A stretch of DNA of 64,000 nucleotides from CAIYRG01 sp964446945 (GCA_964446945.1 CAYUQO010000006.1:62001-126000); one strand, 5' to 3'; positions 1-8,612 are shown, counted from the stretch's first letter. Notes: a model not told the origin generated them from the letters alone. A program made the numbers and translations.

Positions 1-1525
1 AGCGCGAGGTGTAGAAGCCGCGGGAGTCATTGACGACAATCGGAGTCTTGCGAATTTTCGCGACATAATCGATCGCGGTCGCGAGCGCACGATCAGAGGT
101 GTGTTTGCCGACGATGATTTCCACCAATCCCATGCGGTCCACCGGCGAAAAGAAATGGATGCCGATGAAATTCTCCGGGCGCTTGCTCGCGCCGGCGAGA
201 CCGGTGATGGGCAGTGTCGAGGTATTCGATCCGAAAATGGTGGCCTCCGGGATCACGGCATCGGTCTTTGCGGTGGCTTCGGCCTTCACCTTCCGGTCTT
301 CGAACACCGCTTCGATAACGAGATCGACATCGCGCAATTTGGCGAAATCCGTTTCCGGATGAATTCGCTCCAGCGTCTGTTCCTTGCGCGCAGGCGTCGA
401 TCGTCCGCGCGAAATCTCGCGGTCGAATAGCTTCACCGCATGATTTTTTCCGGCTTCGGCGCGTTCTGCCGTGGTGTCGATCAGCGTCGCATCGATGCCC
501 GCCATCGCCGAAACATAGGCGATTCCGGCGCCCATCACGCCTGCGCCGAGGATTCCCAGACGCTTCACCTCGGTGCGCGCGACTTCCTTTGGCCGTCGCG
601 CGCCCTTGCCGAGTTCCTGCATCGAATGGAACAGGGTACGGATCATTGCCTTGCTGTTGTCCGACAGCAGTGCGCGCGTGAAATAGCGGGCTTCGATCTT
701 CAGCCCGGTATCGATATCGACCAGAAGGCCTTCATACACGGCCGACATGATGAAACGCTGCGCCGGATAATTGTCGTAAGTCCGGCTGCGCAGCATCGCA
801 TTGCCGACGGTGAACACCTGCGCGCCGGATTTCGAAAACGGCCCGCCGCCGGGAATCCGGAAATCTTTCCGGTCCCACGGCGCCTGCGGTGCCGGATTGG
901 CCGCGATCCACGCCTTTGCCGCGCTGATCAGTTCGGCCGCGGGAACGGTCTGCTGGATGATTCCCATGCCCATGGCCGAAGCCGCATCGATGCGCCGGGA
1001 TTCCAGCATCAGCGGCAACGCCTGCATCGCGCCTATCATGCGCGGCAATCTCTGCGTGCCGCCGGCGCCGGGAATTAATCCGATCTGCGCCTCGGGAAAA
1101 CCAATCCGCCCGGAACCGTCCTGCGCCATGACTCGGTAATGACAGGCCAGCGTCAGTTCGAGACCGCCGCCGAGCGCCGTTCCATTGATCGCGGCGACAA
1201 CGGGTTTGCCGCAGGTCTCGAATTTGCGGAATACGCGATGGATTCCCGTCATCGCGTCGAACACCGCTTTTGCCGCCTCGGCTTTGCCCGCTCCGGCTAT
1301 TCCTGCCATCTCGTCGAGATCGGCGCCGGCGCAGAAATTCCCCTGCTTCGTGCTGGTAATGATGAGACCCTTGATCGACGCGTCGCCAGCAATCCGTTCA
1401 ATCACCTGTCCCAGTTCCGCGACGACGGCCATCGACAGCAGGTTCACCGGCTTGCCCGGAGTGTCCCAGGTCAGTGTGACAATGCCGTTGCCGTCCTGAT
1501 CCCATTTGAACTGCGCGAGGTCCAT
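1..1525 (-). CDS. fadJ: FadJ/FadB-type multifunctional beta-oxidation protein (3' end outside window)
   Basis: Fatty-acid beta-oxidation enzyme combining enoyl-CoA hydratase and 3-hydroxyacyl-CoA dehydrogenase. About 508 residues are visible: an N-terminal crotonase-type half beginning MDLAQFKWDQDGNGIVTLTW, then the start of the NAD-binding dehydrogenase half, with stretches such as VIEAVFEDRKVK, GSNTSTLPI and FIGIHFFSPVDRMGLVEII that are typical of 3-hydroxyacyl-CoA dehydrogenases. Family members are about 700-740 residues, so roughly 200 C-terminal residues lie beyond position 1. The ATG at 1525 follows the thiolase stop by one base (TGA-C-ATG), so the pair is translationally coupled and forms a classic hydratase/dehydrogenase plus thiolase operon. 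The exact paralogue (FadB or FadJ) is not resolved. Confidence 0.9.
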   Translation of the reverse strand, partial: MDLAQFKWDQDGNGIVTLTWDTPGKPVNLLSMAVVAELGQVIERIAGDASIKGLIITSTKQGNFCAGADLDEMAGIAGAGKAEAAKAVFDAMTGIHRVFRKFETCGKPVVAAINGTALGGGLELTLACHYRVMAQDGSGRIGFPEAQIGLIPGAGGTQRLPRMIGAMQALPLMLESRRIDAASAMGMGIIQQTVPAAELISAAKAWIAANPAPQAPWDRKDFRIPGGGPFSKSGAQVFTVGNAMLRSRTYDNYPAQRFIMSAVYEGLLVDIDTGLKIEARYFTRALLSDNSKAMIRTLFHSMQELGKGARRPKEVARTEVKRLGILGAGVMGAGIAYVSAMAGIDATLIDTTAERAEAGKNHAVKLFDREISRGRSTPARKEQTLERIHPETDFAKLRDVDLVIEAVFEDRKVKAEATAKTDAVIPEATIFGSNTSTLPITGLAGASKRPENFIGIHFFSPVDRMGLVEIIVGKHTSDRALATAIDYVAKIRKTPIVVNDSRGFYTSR

Positions 1526-1526
1526 G

Positions 1527-2732
1527 TCACAGCCTTTCGATGATGGTGGCCGTGCCCATTCCAGCGCCGATGCACAATGTGATCAGTGCGGTGGACTTGC
1601 CGGTGCGTTCGAGTTCGTCAAGCGCGGTACCGAGCAGCATCGCGCCCGTAGCGCCGAGAGGATGGCCCATGGCAATGGCGCCGCCATTGACGTTGACGTT
1701 CTCGGGCGTGAGCTTCAGAACCTTCAGATAGCGCAGCACGACCGAAGCGAAGGCTTCATTGATTTCGAACAGGTCGATGTCCCTGGTCTGCATGCGCGCG
1801 CGCGCCAGGACTTTTTTTGTCACTTCGGCAGGCGCGGTCAGCATGATGGCCGGTTCCGATCCGATCGAGCCAAAGGCGCGGACTCGCGCGCGCGGCTTCA
1901 ACCCAAGCGCCTCGCCTTTTTCTTTCGTTCCCATCAGCACCGCGGCGGCGCCGTCGACAATGCCCGATGAGTTGCCGGCATGGTGGACGTGATTGATGGT
2001 CTCGACTTGCGGGTAACGCTGAATGGCGACCGCATCGAATCCGAGCGCACCCATTTCAACGAAGGAGGGTTTCAACCCGCCCAGACTCTGCATTGTCGTT
2101 TCGGGGCGCATATGCTCATCGCGCGACAGGATGGTCTGGCCGAGCGCATCCTTCACGGGAACTACCGATTTCGCGAAACGGCTGTCCTTCCATGCATCCG
2201 CCGCGCGCTTCTGGCTCTGCACCGCATAGGCATCGACATCATCGCGCGAGAAGCCGTCGACAGTGGCGATCAGATCGGCGGAAATGCCCTGCGGCACGAA
2301 ATAGGCCGGAATGGCGAGTGACGGATCTTCAGGCCAGGCGCCGCCGGATGAACCGATTGGAATGCGGCTCATCGCTTCCACGCCGCCCCCGATCGCGAGT
2401 TGGGTCTGGCCGGACATGATTCCGCCGGCCGCAAGATTGCAGGCGTCAAGTCCGCTGGCGCAGAAGCGGTTAATCTGCATGCCGGGAACATTTTCAGCAT
2501 AACCCGCCTTGAGCACCGCGGCACGGGCAATATCGGCGCCCTGCTCGCCTACCGGATCGACGCAGCCAAGAATAACGTCGTCGAGTTCAGCCGTATCGAT
2601 GCCATTGCGATCACGGATCGCTTGCAGCGATTGCGTCGCGAGCTCCAGGGCGGTGACCTCATGCAGCGAGCCGTCTTTTTTGCCCCGGCCGCGCGGTGTG
2701 CGCATGGCGTCATAAATGAAGCAGTCGGTCAT
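1527..2732 (-). CDS. fadA: Acetyl-CoA acyltransferase (thiolase)
   Basis: Thiolase of 401 residues that cleaves 3-ketoacyl-CoA (or condenses acetyl-CoA). The nucleophilic Cys is Cys91 in NRFCASGLDACN; the C-terminal NEAFASV, GGAIAMGHPLGATGA (catalytic His) and CIGAGMGTATI (second Cys) motifs are all present. I start it at the ATG at 2732 (MTDCFIYDAMRTPRG), where thiolases begin and where AGGG precedes the codon by ten bases; an upstream extension to 2804 has no family similarity. It is first in the operon with the downstream FadJ-like gene, which argues for degradative beta-oxidation rather than polyhydroxybutyrate synthesis. Confidence 0.92.
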   Translation of the reverse strand: MTDCFIYDAMRTPRGRGKKDGSLHEVTALELATQSLQAIRDRNGIDTAELDDVILGCVDPVGEQGADIARAAVLKAGYAENVPGMQINRFCASGLDACNLAAGGIMSGQTQLAIGGGVEAMSRIPIGSSGGAWPEDPSLAIPAYFVPQGISADLIATVDGFSRDDVDAYAVQSQKRAADAWKDSRFAKSVVPVKDALGQTILSRDEHMRPETTMQSLGGLKPSFVEMGALGFDAVAIQRYPQVETINHVHHAGNSSGIVDGAAAVLMGTKEKGEALGLKPRARVRAFGSIGSEPAIMLTAPAEVTKKVLARARMQTRDIDLFEINEAFASVVLRYLKVLKLTPENVNVNGGAIAMGHPLGATGAMLLGTALDELERTGKSTALITLCIGAGMGTATIIERL

Positions 2733-2831
2733 GCGTTTGTTTCCCTGGCCCGCTGTGCGAGCAAATGCGGCCCTCGCAGATGGGTGTGCGAGGGCTCGCG
2801 CCAAATCTTTGTTCCGGCCGGTTGGGCTGCC

Positions 2832-3452
2832 TTACCCGGCCCGCTGGTAATTCTGCAATGCAAAGTCCCAATTTAGCAGCTTTTCGGCGACCGCTTTGAG
2901 GAAATCCGGCCGGCGATTCTGATAATCGAGGTAGTAAGCGTGTTCCCAGACATCAATGGTCAGGATGCATCTTTTGCCATGCGCCATGGGAGTATCGGCA
3001 TTACCGGTCTTCTCGATTTTAAGCTTGCTGCCGTCACCCACCAGCCACACCCAGCCGCTGCCGAATTGCCCCACACCCGCTTCCGCGAATTGCTTGGTGA
3101 AGTTCTCGACGCTGCCGAAATCCCGATCAATGTCGGCTTTGATTTTTCCCGACGGCGCACCGCCCTTGGGCGTCAAACACGCCCAGAAAAAAGTGTGGTT
3201 CCATGCCTGCGCCGCATTATTGAATATCGCGGTATCGGCTGAGCTCTTTGCGGACTCCCGCACGACTTCATCGAGAGGCATGGACGCGAAGCGCGTGTTC
3301 ACCACGAGCTGGTTCAGCTTGTCGACATAAGCTTTGTGGTGCTTGCCGTAATGAAAGCTCATGGTCTTGGCTGAAATCACCGACTCCAGCGCATTTTCGC
3401 CATAAGGCAAAGGCGACAGCGTAAAGGGTCCGTTCTTTACATTCGCATCCAT
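2832..3452 (-). CDS. sodB: Superoxide dismutase, Fe/Mn family
   Basis: Dismutates superoxide to hydrogen peroxide and oxygen; cytosolic, with no signal peptide. The 206-residue protein has the usual four metal ligands: His34 in FHYGKHHKAYV, His in QAWNHTFFW, and Asp and His in DVWEHAYYLDYQNRR. The length is normal for the family. A GGAGG lies five bases before the ATG. The sequence does not settle the metal; the AWNHTFFW context resembles Fe-type or cambialistic enzymes. It is transcribed away from the unrelated gene at 3597-4358 and toward the thiolase, about 100 bases apart. Confidence 0.95.
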   Translation of the reverse strand: MDANVKNGPFTLSPLPYGENALESVISAKTMSFHYGKHHKAYVDKLNQLVVNTRFASMPLDEVVRESAKSSADTAIFNNAAQAWNHTFFWACLTPKGGAPSGKIKADIDRDFGSVENFTKQFAEAGVGQFGSGWVWLVGDGSKLKIEKTGNADTPMAHGKRCILTIDVWEHAYYLDYQNRRPDFLKAVAEKLLNWDFALQNYQRAG

Positions 3453-3596
3453 ACCAACCTCCGAAGTGACACATAGTTAGAATGAGGCCAAACGCATTGG
3501 CAGGCGCGGCCGTTCCATGGCGCGAATGCGGGGAAAATGCGCGAATTGCCGCAGAACGACAGGTTGCAATAAGCCGCTCGTGGTGGCCGAAAAACC
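3453..3596. other. Short intergenic region upstream of superoxide dismutase
   Basis: No gene or structured element recognised. It must contain the promoter of the superoxide dismutase gene and the end of the upstream reverse-strand transcript. Confidence 0.5.
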
Positions 3597-4358
3597 TTAC
3601 GGGAAGCGGCCGGCGGCGCGTGCGGCACGAACCTCCGCCACGCCCTTCACCCCGGACAGATCCCGGTGCTGCGCATCATTGCAGGAATAATCTTCCATAC
3701 GGATATCGTTGCGCTGGTTATACACGAAGCGCGCCTGCCAATCGCGCGTGAAATAGACGGGGTCATGAATCGTGACCACGTCCTCGAGCTGATTGCCGTT
3801 GATTTTGCGCACGCGTTCGGTGGTGACCAACTGGTCGCTATGGGGCAAGCCGGTGGAATCGAGGAACGTCTCGTCGTTATATCCGTCGCCCTGGATGACG
3901 AGCGTGTCGCCTTCCCAATGACCGACGGAATGGCCGTTGTAGTTGCCAAAGGCGGCAAGACCTTCGAGGTTCGGCAAGGGCTTGTCCAAAGCAATCACCC
4001 TGAGCTGATGGTTCAGCTCATGGATCATGGTGATTTGCCCTTTCGGGACCTGGAACAGTTCGAATGGATAAGGTGTTTCCAGAACGCGCGGCACTCCATC
4101 GGGAATGCAAACCTTGCGCGCCTTGTCGATAATCGTCCCGGTGCGCAGGCCAGCCATGTTTTCCTGGTATTTGGTCCGTCCGGCCGCGTTCAATGGTGGA
4201 TCGCCGCCGCCCATCGGCAACAGCTTTGCACTGTATGTCGTTGCCCACCAGATGCCGGAAATGTCCGGTTCAGCGCCCGCAGCAAGCACAAGTGGCGTGC
4301 CAAGCGACAATGCGGCGGTCACCGCAGCACCCGCAAAAACATGACGCAACCCAGCCAT
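3597..4358 (-). CDS. Secreted protein of unknown function (SGIWW / GHWEGDTLV family), copy 1
   Basis: Protein of 253 residues with an N-terminal signal peptide (hydrophobic run ending near VLAAGAEP), hence probably periplasmic. I do not know a function. Recognisable features are PDISGIWW right after the signal peptide, two Cys (VCIPDG and YSCND), and the block SVGHWEGDTLVIQGDGYNDE. It is clearly paralogous to the gene at 5847-6716: both carry the W-W start, GHxEGDTLVV and a DPVYFTRDW / DPAVFTTPW segment. The start is the ATG at 4358, preceded by GGGAGG; an ATG nine codons earlier lacks such a site. It is divergent from the CopC-like gene, so the 133-base gap should hold both promoters. Confidence 0.7.
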   Translation of the reverse strand: MAGLRHVFAGAAVTAALSLGTPLVLAAGAEPDISGIWWATTYSAKLLPMGGGDPPLNAAGRTKYQENMAGLRTGTIIDKARKVCIPDGVPRVLETPYPFELFQVPKGQITMIHELNHQLRVIALDKPLPNLEGLAAFGNYNGHSVGHWEGDTLVIQGDGYNDETFLDSTGLPHSDQLVTTERVRKINGNQLEDVVTIHDPVYFTRDWQARFVYNQRNDIRMEDYSCNDAQHRDLSGVKGVAEVRAARAAGRFP

Positions 4359-4491
4359 GACGCACCTCCCGACGTGCTTGTGCACGAAATTATACGGGTT
4401 TCGCCGCGCGCAGAAGATCGATCCAGCTACAGGTTCTCCCGTTACCCGAGCGATGATTGCCCGCCTGACCGCACCGGAGTAGATTCAAGCG

Positions 4492-4860
4492 ATGCGCAAA
4501 CTCGCCAGTATCGGCCTTATCCTGTCCGCGTTTTATGTGCCCGCGCTCGCCGCAGCCGCGGCTGAACCCACATTGACCATGACCGATCCGGCGGCAAATT
4601 CCGTGGTTCAGGCACCGGTCTATATGGTGCATCTGATGTTCGACCTGCCGGTCGATCTCAAATCGGTTTCATTTCGCGTCACAGACCGGAACGGCAAGCC
4701 GGTCGATGTCGGGCAACCGATGCCGATGGACAATGAGAACAAGATGCTGATGGCGATTCCGAACACGCCGTTGCCGCCAGGAATCTACAAGGTGGAATGG
4801 CACGCCACCGGTCCGGGCGGAAAACCAATCAGCGGTGAATTCTCCTTCACCGCAAAATAG
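4492..4860 (+). CDS. CopC-domain periplasmic protein
   Basis: A 122-residue protein with a signal peptide (cleavage near AAAAA/EPTL) followed by a CopC-like beta-sandwich: TDPAANSVVQAPVYMVHLMF corresponds to the family's opening segment, and the end GKPISGEFSFTAK is also typical. CopC proteins bind copper in the periplasm, but the mature N-terminus here lacks the usual first His ligand (the family HAxLxxSxP is replaced by EPTLTMTDP). Several Met residues remain (MPMDNENKMLM). Copper binding is therefore uncertain. It is followed ten bases later by the metallo-hydrolase, so the two are probably co-transcribed. Confidence 0.75.
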   Translation: MRKLASIGLILSAFYVPALAAAAAEPTLTMTDPAANSVVQAPVYMVHLMFDLPVDLKSVSFRVTDRNGKPVDVGQPMPMDNENKMLMAIPNTPLPPGIYKVEWHATGPGGKPISGEFSFTAK

Positions 4861-4870
4861 GGAGCACAAG

Positions 4871-5773
4871 ATGCGGTATTACACGGTAGCGGCGCTGGGT
4901 CTGGCCGCAATCACTCTTTCTGCGCCCGCATTCTCACAGGGCCAGCCGGATTTCTCCAAGATCGAAGTCAAAACCACCGATCTTGGACACAACACCTACA
5001 TGCTGGAAGGCGCCGGCGGAAATGTCACGATTGCCGTCGGCAGCAATGGCGTGATCATGGTCGACGCGCAGTTCGCACCGATGCACGACAAGCTGAAAGC
5101 TGCGATCGCGAAAATCACCAATCAGCCGGTGAAATATCTCGTCAACACGCATTATCACGGCGATCACACCGGCGGTAATGGGGCTTTCGGCAAGGAAGGC
5201 GTCAGCATCGTCGCACAGGAAAATGTCAAAAAGCGCTTGCAGACTCCGCCACCCGGGGCAAACGGCCAGACACCGCCGCCCGCGCCTTCGGAAGCTCTGC
5301 CGGTTCAGACCTACAAGGACAAGACGACAGTGAGCGTCGGCGGCCGGACCGCCCAGATCGGCTACATCGCCAATGCGCACACCGATGGCGATTCCTACGT
5401 CTATTTCCCGGATGCGAATGTTCTCGCCACCGGCGACCTGAACGGCGCCCAGCGCAATTACACGAATCCTGACATTCGCGGCGGTGGCACGATCGACGGA
5501 ATCATTGCCGGCTTCGACACAGTAATCCGGGTTGCCAATGACCAGACCAAAGTCGTGCCGGGCCACGGCCCGTTGTCAACAAAGGCCGATCTGATCGCGA
5601 CGCGCAAAGTGCTAGCGACGGTGCGTGACCGCGTGGCGAAAATGAAAGCCGCCGGCATGACCGAAGATCAGGTCGTTGCGGCCAAACCCACCGCCGACGT
5701 GCAGGAGCAGCGCCATGCCGATGACATGGTCAGCGAGCGCTTTGTGCGGCTGGTTTACGAGACGGTGAAATAA
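4871..5773 (+). CDS. Periplasmic metallo-beta-lactamase-fold hydrolase
   Basis: A 300-residue MBL-fold protein with a signal peptide (residues 1-22, ending PAFSQ). The dinuclear zinc motif is complete: THYHGDHTGGN gives His94, His96, Asp98 and His99; a later HTDGDSYVYF supplies the third-site His, GDLNGA the bridging Asp, and GHGPLS the last His. The substrate is unknown; related secreted proteins are often annotated as beta-lactamase-like or as metallo-hydrolases of quinoprotein systems. The ATG at 4871 has GGAG seven bases upstream, and the upstream in-frame start would overlap the CopC-like gene. It sits between two paralogous secreted unknowns, which suggests a shared periplasmic role. 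Confidence 0.85.
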   Translation: MRYYTVAALGLAAITLSAPAFSQGQPDFSKIEVKTTDLGHNTYMLEGAGGNVTIAVGSNGVIMVDAQFAPMHDKLKAAIAKITNQPVKYLVNTHYHGDHTGGNGAFGKEGVSIVAQENVKKRLQTPPPGANGQTPPPAPSEALPVQTYKDKTTVSVGGRTAQIGYIANAHTDGDSYVYFPDANVLATGDLNGAQRNYTNPDIRGGGTIDGIIAGFDTVIRVANDQTKVVPGHGPLSTKADLIATRKVLATVRDRVAKMKAAGMTEDQVVAAKPTADVQEQRHADDMVSERFVRLVYETVK

Positions 5774-5846
5774 CCGGACGTGCCTCCGCCGCACGACCCG
5801 GCGGCGGCACGTTTCCCTTCCGCTGTGCTTGCGTGGAGGCTTTCCG

Positions 5847-6716
5847 ATGAGACTGGTTGCCGCTTCCTTCGCACTTTGTATCTTTTCATTTCCATTTCCT
5901 GCCATTGCAGCGCCACCGGATTTTTCCGGCCTGTGGTGGCACACCTCGTTGCCCGGGCCCGAACCGCTTGCCTCCGGTCCGACCAGCGTGACCAATCTGT
6001 CCCGTACACGCGAGGGCTACAGCGATTACGGCCAACTGGTTGGCGACTACAAAAATCCGATTCTGAAACCGGCCACGGCTGCGACCGTGAAGAAGTTCGG
6101 CGATATGTCGCGTGCCGGAATCGAATTTCCCAATCCGGCGAACCAGTGCTGGCCCGAGCCCGGCCCGTTCATTTACAAGAATTTCGGCCTGCAGGTGTTG
6201 CAGCACGGTGACGAGGTCACATTGCTCTATGAACAGGATCATGAGTTCCGCCACGTCCGGATGAATGCGAGCCATCCGGTACCGCTCTCACCAAGCTGGT
6301 ACGGCGACTCGGTCGGGCATTACGAAGGCGATACTCTCGTCGTGGACACAGTCGGAATCATCGCCGATCGGCCTCTCGCCATGGTCGATCTTTACGGCAC
6401 CCCTTACAGCAGCGCGCTGCATATGGTGGAGCGCTTCCGTTTGATCGATTACGAAGAGGCCAAAGAGGGACTGGCGAGGGACGCGAAAGAAAATTATCGC
6501 GTCGCGGCAGGCACGGTGAACCGGAATTACCGGGGCAAATATCTTCAGGTCCTGTTCACTGTCGATGATCCGGCTGTGTTCACCACGCCATGGTCCGCCA
6601 CCGTGACGTATGGGCGCGGCTCAACCGAATGGCCCGAAACCGTCTGCGCCGAAAATGCGCATGTCTATTATGACAAGGACGAAACCGTACCGACTGCGGC
6701 CAAGCCGGATTTTTAG
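5847..6716 (+). CDS. Secreted protein of unknown function (SGLWW / GHYEGDTLV family), copy 2
   Basis: A 289-residue protein with a signal peptide (ending AIAAPPDFSG) and the same landmarks as the gene at 3597-4358: PDFSGLWW at the mature N-terminus, a DSVGHYEGDTLVVDTVG block, and FTVDDPAVFTTPWSATVTY near the end. Cys residues occur in NQCWPEPGP and ETVCAENAH. The ATG at 5847 is preceded by GGAGG with seven-base spacing. It lies 73 bases downstream of the MBL-fold gene on the same strand and may be part of that operon. No function is assigned; the conserved Trp pair and acidic/His block could form a ligand site, but that is inference. Confidence 0.7.
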   Translation: MRLVAASFALCIFSFPFPAIAAPPDFSGLWWHTSLPGPEPLASGPTSVTNLSRTREGYSDYGQLVGDYKNPILKPATAATVKKFGDMSRAGIEFPNPANQCWPEPGPFIYKNFGLQVLQHGDEVTLLYEQDHEFRHVRMNASHPVPLSPSWYGDSVGHYEGDTLVVDTVGIIADRPLAMVDLYGTPYSSALHMVERFRLIDYEEAKEGLARDAKENYRVAAGTVNRNYRGKYLQVLFTVDDPAVFTTPWSATVTYGRGSTEWPETVCAENAHVYYDKDETVPTAAKPDF

Positions 6717-6730
6717 AAAGGCCCCACGCT

Positions 6731-6866
6731 CCCCTCACCCAGCCGCGCCCCGACCAGTGCGGCAAGGCCGCACTGGCGGAATCAAAAAGTAAGCGCGCAA
6801 AGCGCGCGGGGCGCACTTGCTGACGCAAGTGCGGGCGCGGCGTCCCTCTCCCTCAAGGGGAGAGGC
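6731..6866. repeat. Mosaic intergenic hairpin element, module order Y-Z-X
   Basis: Between convergent genes. It starts with CCCCTCACCC and ends with a CTCTCCCTCAAGGGGAGAGG hairpin. Inside are hairpin Y (10-bp perfect stem, arms 6754-6763 and 6767-6776), an ATCAAAAAGT spacer, hairpin Z (GCGCGC-AAA-GCGCGC, 6793-6807) and hairpin X (9-bp stem, 6812-6820 with 6825-6833). The same modules occur at 23818-23954 in a different order. It probably also acts as a transcription terminator. Confidence 0.85.
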
Positions 6867-6875
6867 AAGCGTAAG

Positions 6876-7325
6876 TCACATGGACTTCATGGTCTGTTCG
6901 ATCCACGTCCGGTGACGGCGCTCGTCAGACAGGTTGCTGATCAGCACCTTCTTCATCTCGGCCGTCAGACCTTTGTGTCCCACCGCACGCTCGTAGGCAG
7001 TGTTGGTGTCGTCCTCATTGGTCTTCATCGCCATGAGGATGGCTTTATCGCCCATCAGCGCGCCCATCGCGACCTTACCGGTCGTCAGAAGTGCTTTCGC
7101 ATCGCCGCCGGTTGGCGCCTTGCCGCCAAGCTCATGAACGAAGGGCCGCAATTTTTTGGTGTGCCGCTCGTGGTCGTTGCAGAAACTCTGCAACTGCTCG
7201 GCAAACCGCTTGTTCTTGAGCTTGTCGATGGCCGACCTGTAGGCATCGATCGCATCGTAATCGAGCTTCATCAGATCCATTAACAGATCGACGAGTTCAG
7301 ATTCGGTTCCTACCATAGTGACCAT
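6876..7325 (-). CDS. Ferritin-like four-helix protein (DUF2383-like)
   Basis: A 149-residue, all-helical, soluble protein. Acidic/His positions in each half (DHERHTKKLRPF around residue 52; SDERRHRTWIEQ near the C-terminus) fit the ferritin-like di-iron fold with internal pseudo-symmetry, and the family is close to DUF2383/rubrerythrin-like stress proteins. Iron binding is not proven by sequence. The ATG at 7325 follows AAGGAG by nine bases. It is divergent from the Rieske oxygenase gene and convergent with the secreted protein at 5847-6716 across the mosaic repeat. Confidence 0.65.
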   Translation of the reverse strand: MVTMVGTESELVDLLMDLMKLDYDAIDAYRSAIDKLKNKRFAEQLQSFCNDHERHTKKLRPFVHELGGKAPTGGDAKALLTTGKVAMGALMGDKAILMAMKTNEDDTNTAYERAVGHKGLTAEMKKVLISNLSDERRHRTWIEQTMKSM

Positions 7326-7494
7326 TGGCGCAATCTCCTTTGGACCGTCTTATTCGGCAACGCCGAGTCTCCGAGGCAGGTTCGATCACGCCTCCTCCAC
7401 CAAAACTGTGCGTGAGGTGCAAATTGCAGGTGTCGTGCGGATTTGCCCCGTCGCACGGCTGTGCGGCTTGGGCTATGACCACTCCGCTGAGCCG

Positions 7495-8556
7495 GTGAGT
7501 GATGAAGTGACGGAAGCGCCGCTATTCCTGACCAATCTCTGGTACATGGCTGGCCTTGGCCATTCGCTGAGGCGCGGCGCCATGCGCCGGGAGATGCTGT
7601 GCGGTCAACCCGTGCTGCTGGGCCGCACTGGTGCTGGCGAAGTCTTTGCCCTTCGCGATATCTGCCCGCACCGCGCGGCGCCGCTTTCGGCCGGCCGATT
7701 CAAGGGCAATGATGTCGAATGCCCCTATCACGGGTGGCGCTTTGCGACCGACGGCCATTGCTCGCATATACCTTCAGTGCTGCAGGACCAGGACTTCGAA
7801 ACCGCTCGCATCCGCGTCCGCAAATATCCAGCCCGCGAGCAGGACGGGCTGATCTGGGTGTATTTCGCGTCCGATGGGAACGAAGATCCGGCCATTGAAC
7901 CGCCGGCGCTTCCGATTGCCGCCCGTGATGGCCGCGCCGTGCCACGCTTTGTCGAATCCCAGATCTTTCCTTGCGAGCTGGATCACGCGGTGGTCGGCCT
8001 CATGGACCCGGCGCATGGCCCGTTTGTCCATCGCGCATGGTGGTGGCGCAACGAAAGATCCATTCACGCCAAAGCCAAGCAGCACACACCGTCGCTGCGC
8101 GGCTTCACGATGACGGGCCACCCTCCGTCGTCGAATTCTTTTGCCTATAAAATTCTCGGCGGCAATCTGATGACCGAAATCCGTTTTGAGCTTCCCGGCT
8201 TACGCTACGAGCACATCACAGCCGGAAACCGCGAAGTGCTGGGATTCACTGCCGTGACTCCAAAGGACGGCAATACGACCCTGGTGACGCAAGTGTTCTA
8301 CTGGACCGTACCGTGGCTCGCCGCGATCAAGCCGTTCTTCCGGCCCTTTGCCCGCGCCTTTCTTGGCCAGGACCGCCGAATCGTGGAATTGCAGAATGAG
8401 GGATTGAAATTTTCTCCGTCGCAGATGCTGATTCAGGACGCCGACGTTCCGGCGATATGGTACCACCGGCTGAAGAAAGCTTGGTCTGAATCGGTGGAAA
8501 CGGGTAAGCCCTTCGTCAATCCTGTGCAGGAGCGCATGCTCCGCTGGCGCAGTTAG
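7495..8556 (+). CDS. Rieske non-heme iron oxygenase, alpha subunit
   Basis: Aromatic or heterocyclic ring hydroxylase/O-demethylase terminal oxygenase of about 353 residues. The Rieske 2Fe-2S site is complete: Cys57-x-His59 in CPHRAAPLSAG and Cys76-x2-His79 in CPYHGWRF. The mononuclear iron site is visible as ELDHAVVGLMDPAHGPFVH. Length and a single subunit resemble VanA/phenoxybenzoate-dioxygenase-type enzymes. I place the start at GTG 7495 because similarity begins with TEAPLFLTNLWYMAG; the Shine-Dalgarno is weak, so this is uncertain. No reductase or ferredoxin is adjacent; a ferredoxin/reductase pair lies 15 kb away at 23959-25488. The substrate cannot be read from sequence. A strong terminator follows. 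Confidence 0.85.
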   Translation: MSDEVTEAPLFLTNLWYMAGLGHSLRRGAMRREMLCGQPVLLGRTGAGEVFALRDICPHRAAPLSAGRFKGNDVECPYHGWRFATDGHCSHIPSVLQDQDFETARIRVRKYPAREQDGLIWVYFASDGNEDPAIEPPALPIAARDGRAVPRFVESQIFPCELDHAVVGLMDPAHGPFVHRAWWWRNERSIHAKAKQHTPSLRGFTMTGHPPSSNSFAYKILGGNLMTEIRFELPGLRYEHITAGNREVLGFTAVTPKDGNTTLVTQVFYWTVPWLAAIKPFFRPFARAFLGQDRRIVELQNEGLKFSPSQMLIQDADVPAIWYHRLKKAWSESVETGKPFVNPVQERMLRWRS

Positions 8557-8568
8557 TAGCTGAAAGCG

Positions 8569-8594
8569 GCCCCCGGCGATGGGGGCTTTTTTTT
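8569..8594 (+). terminator. Rho-independent terminator after the Rieske oxygenase
   Basis: Perfect 6-bp stem GCCCCC/GGGGGC with a six-base loop (GGCGAT), followed by eight T residues. It insulates carB from the upstream transcript. Confidence 0.9.
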
Positions 8595-8612
8595 GGAATT
8601 AAGCAAGATCAA

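Noticed and set aside
3666..4565. Long forward-strand open frame (299 residues) across the secreted-protein gene
   Set aside because: It is antisense to a gene with a clear signal peptide and ribosome site, overlaps the CopC-like gene, and shows no domain; a GC-rich shadow.
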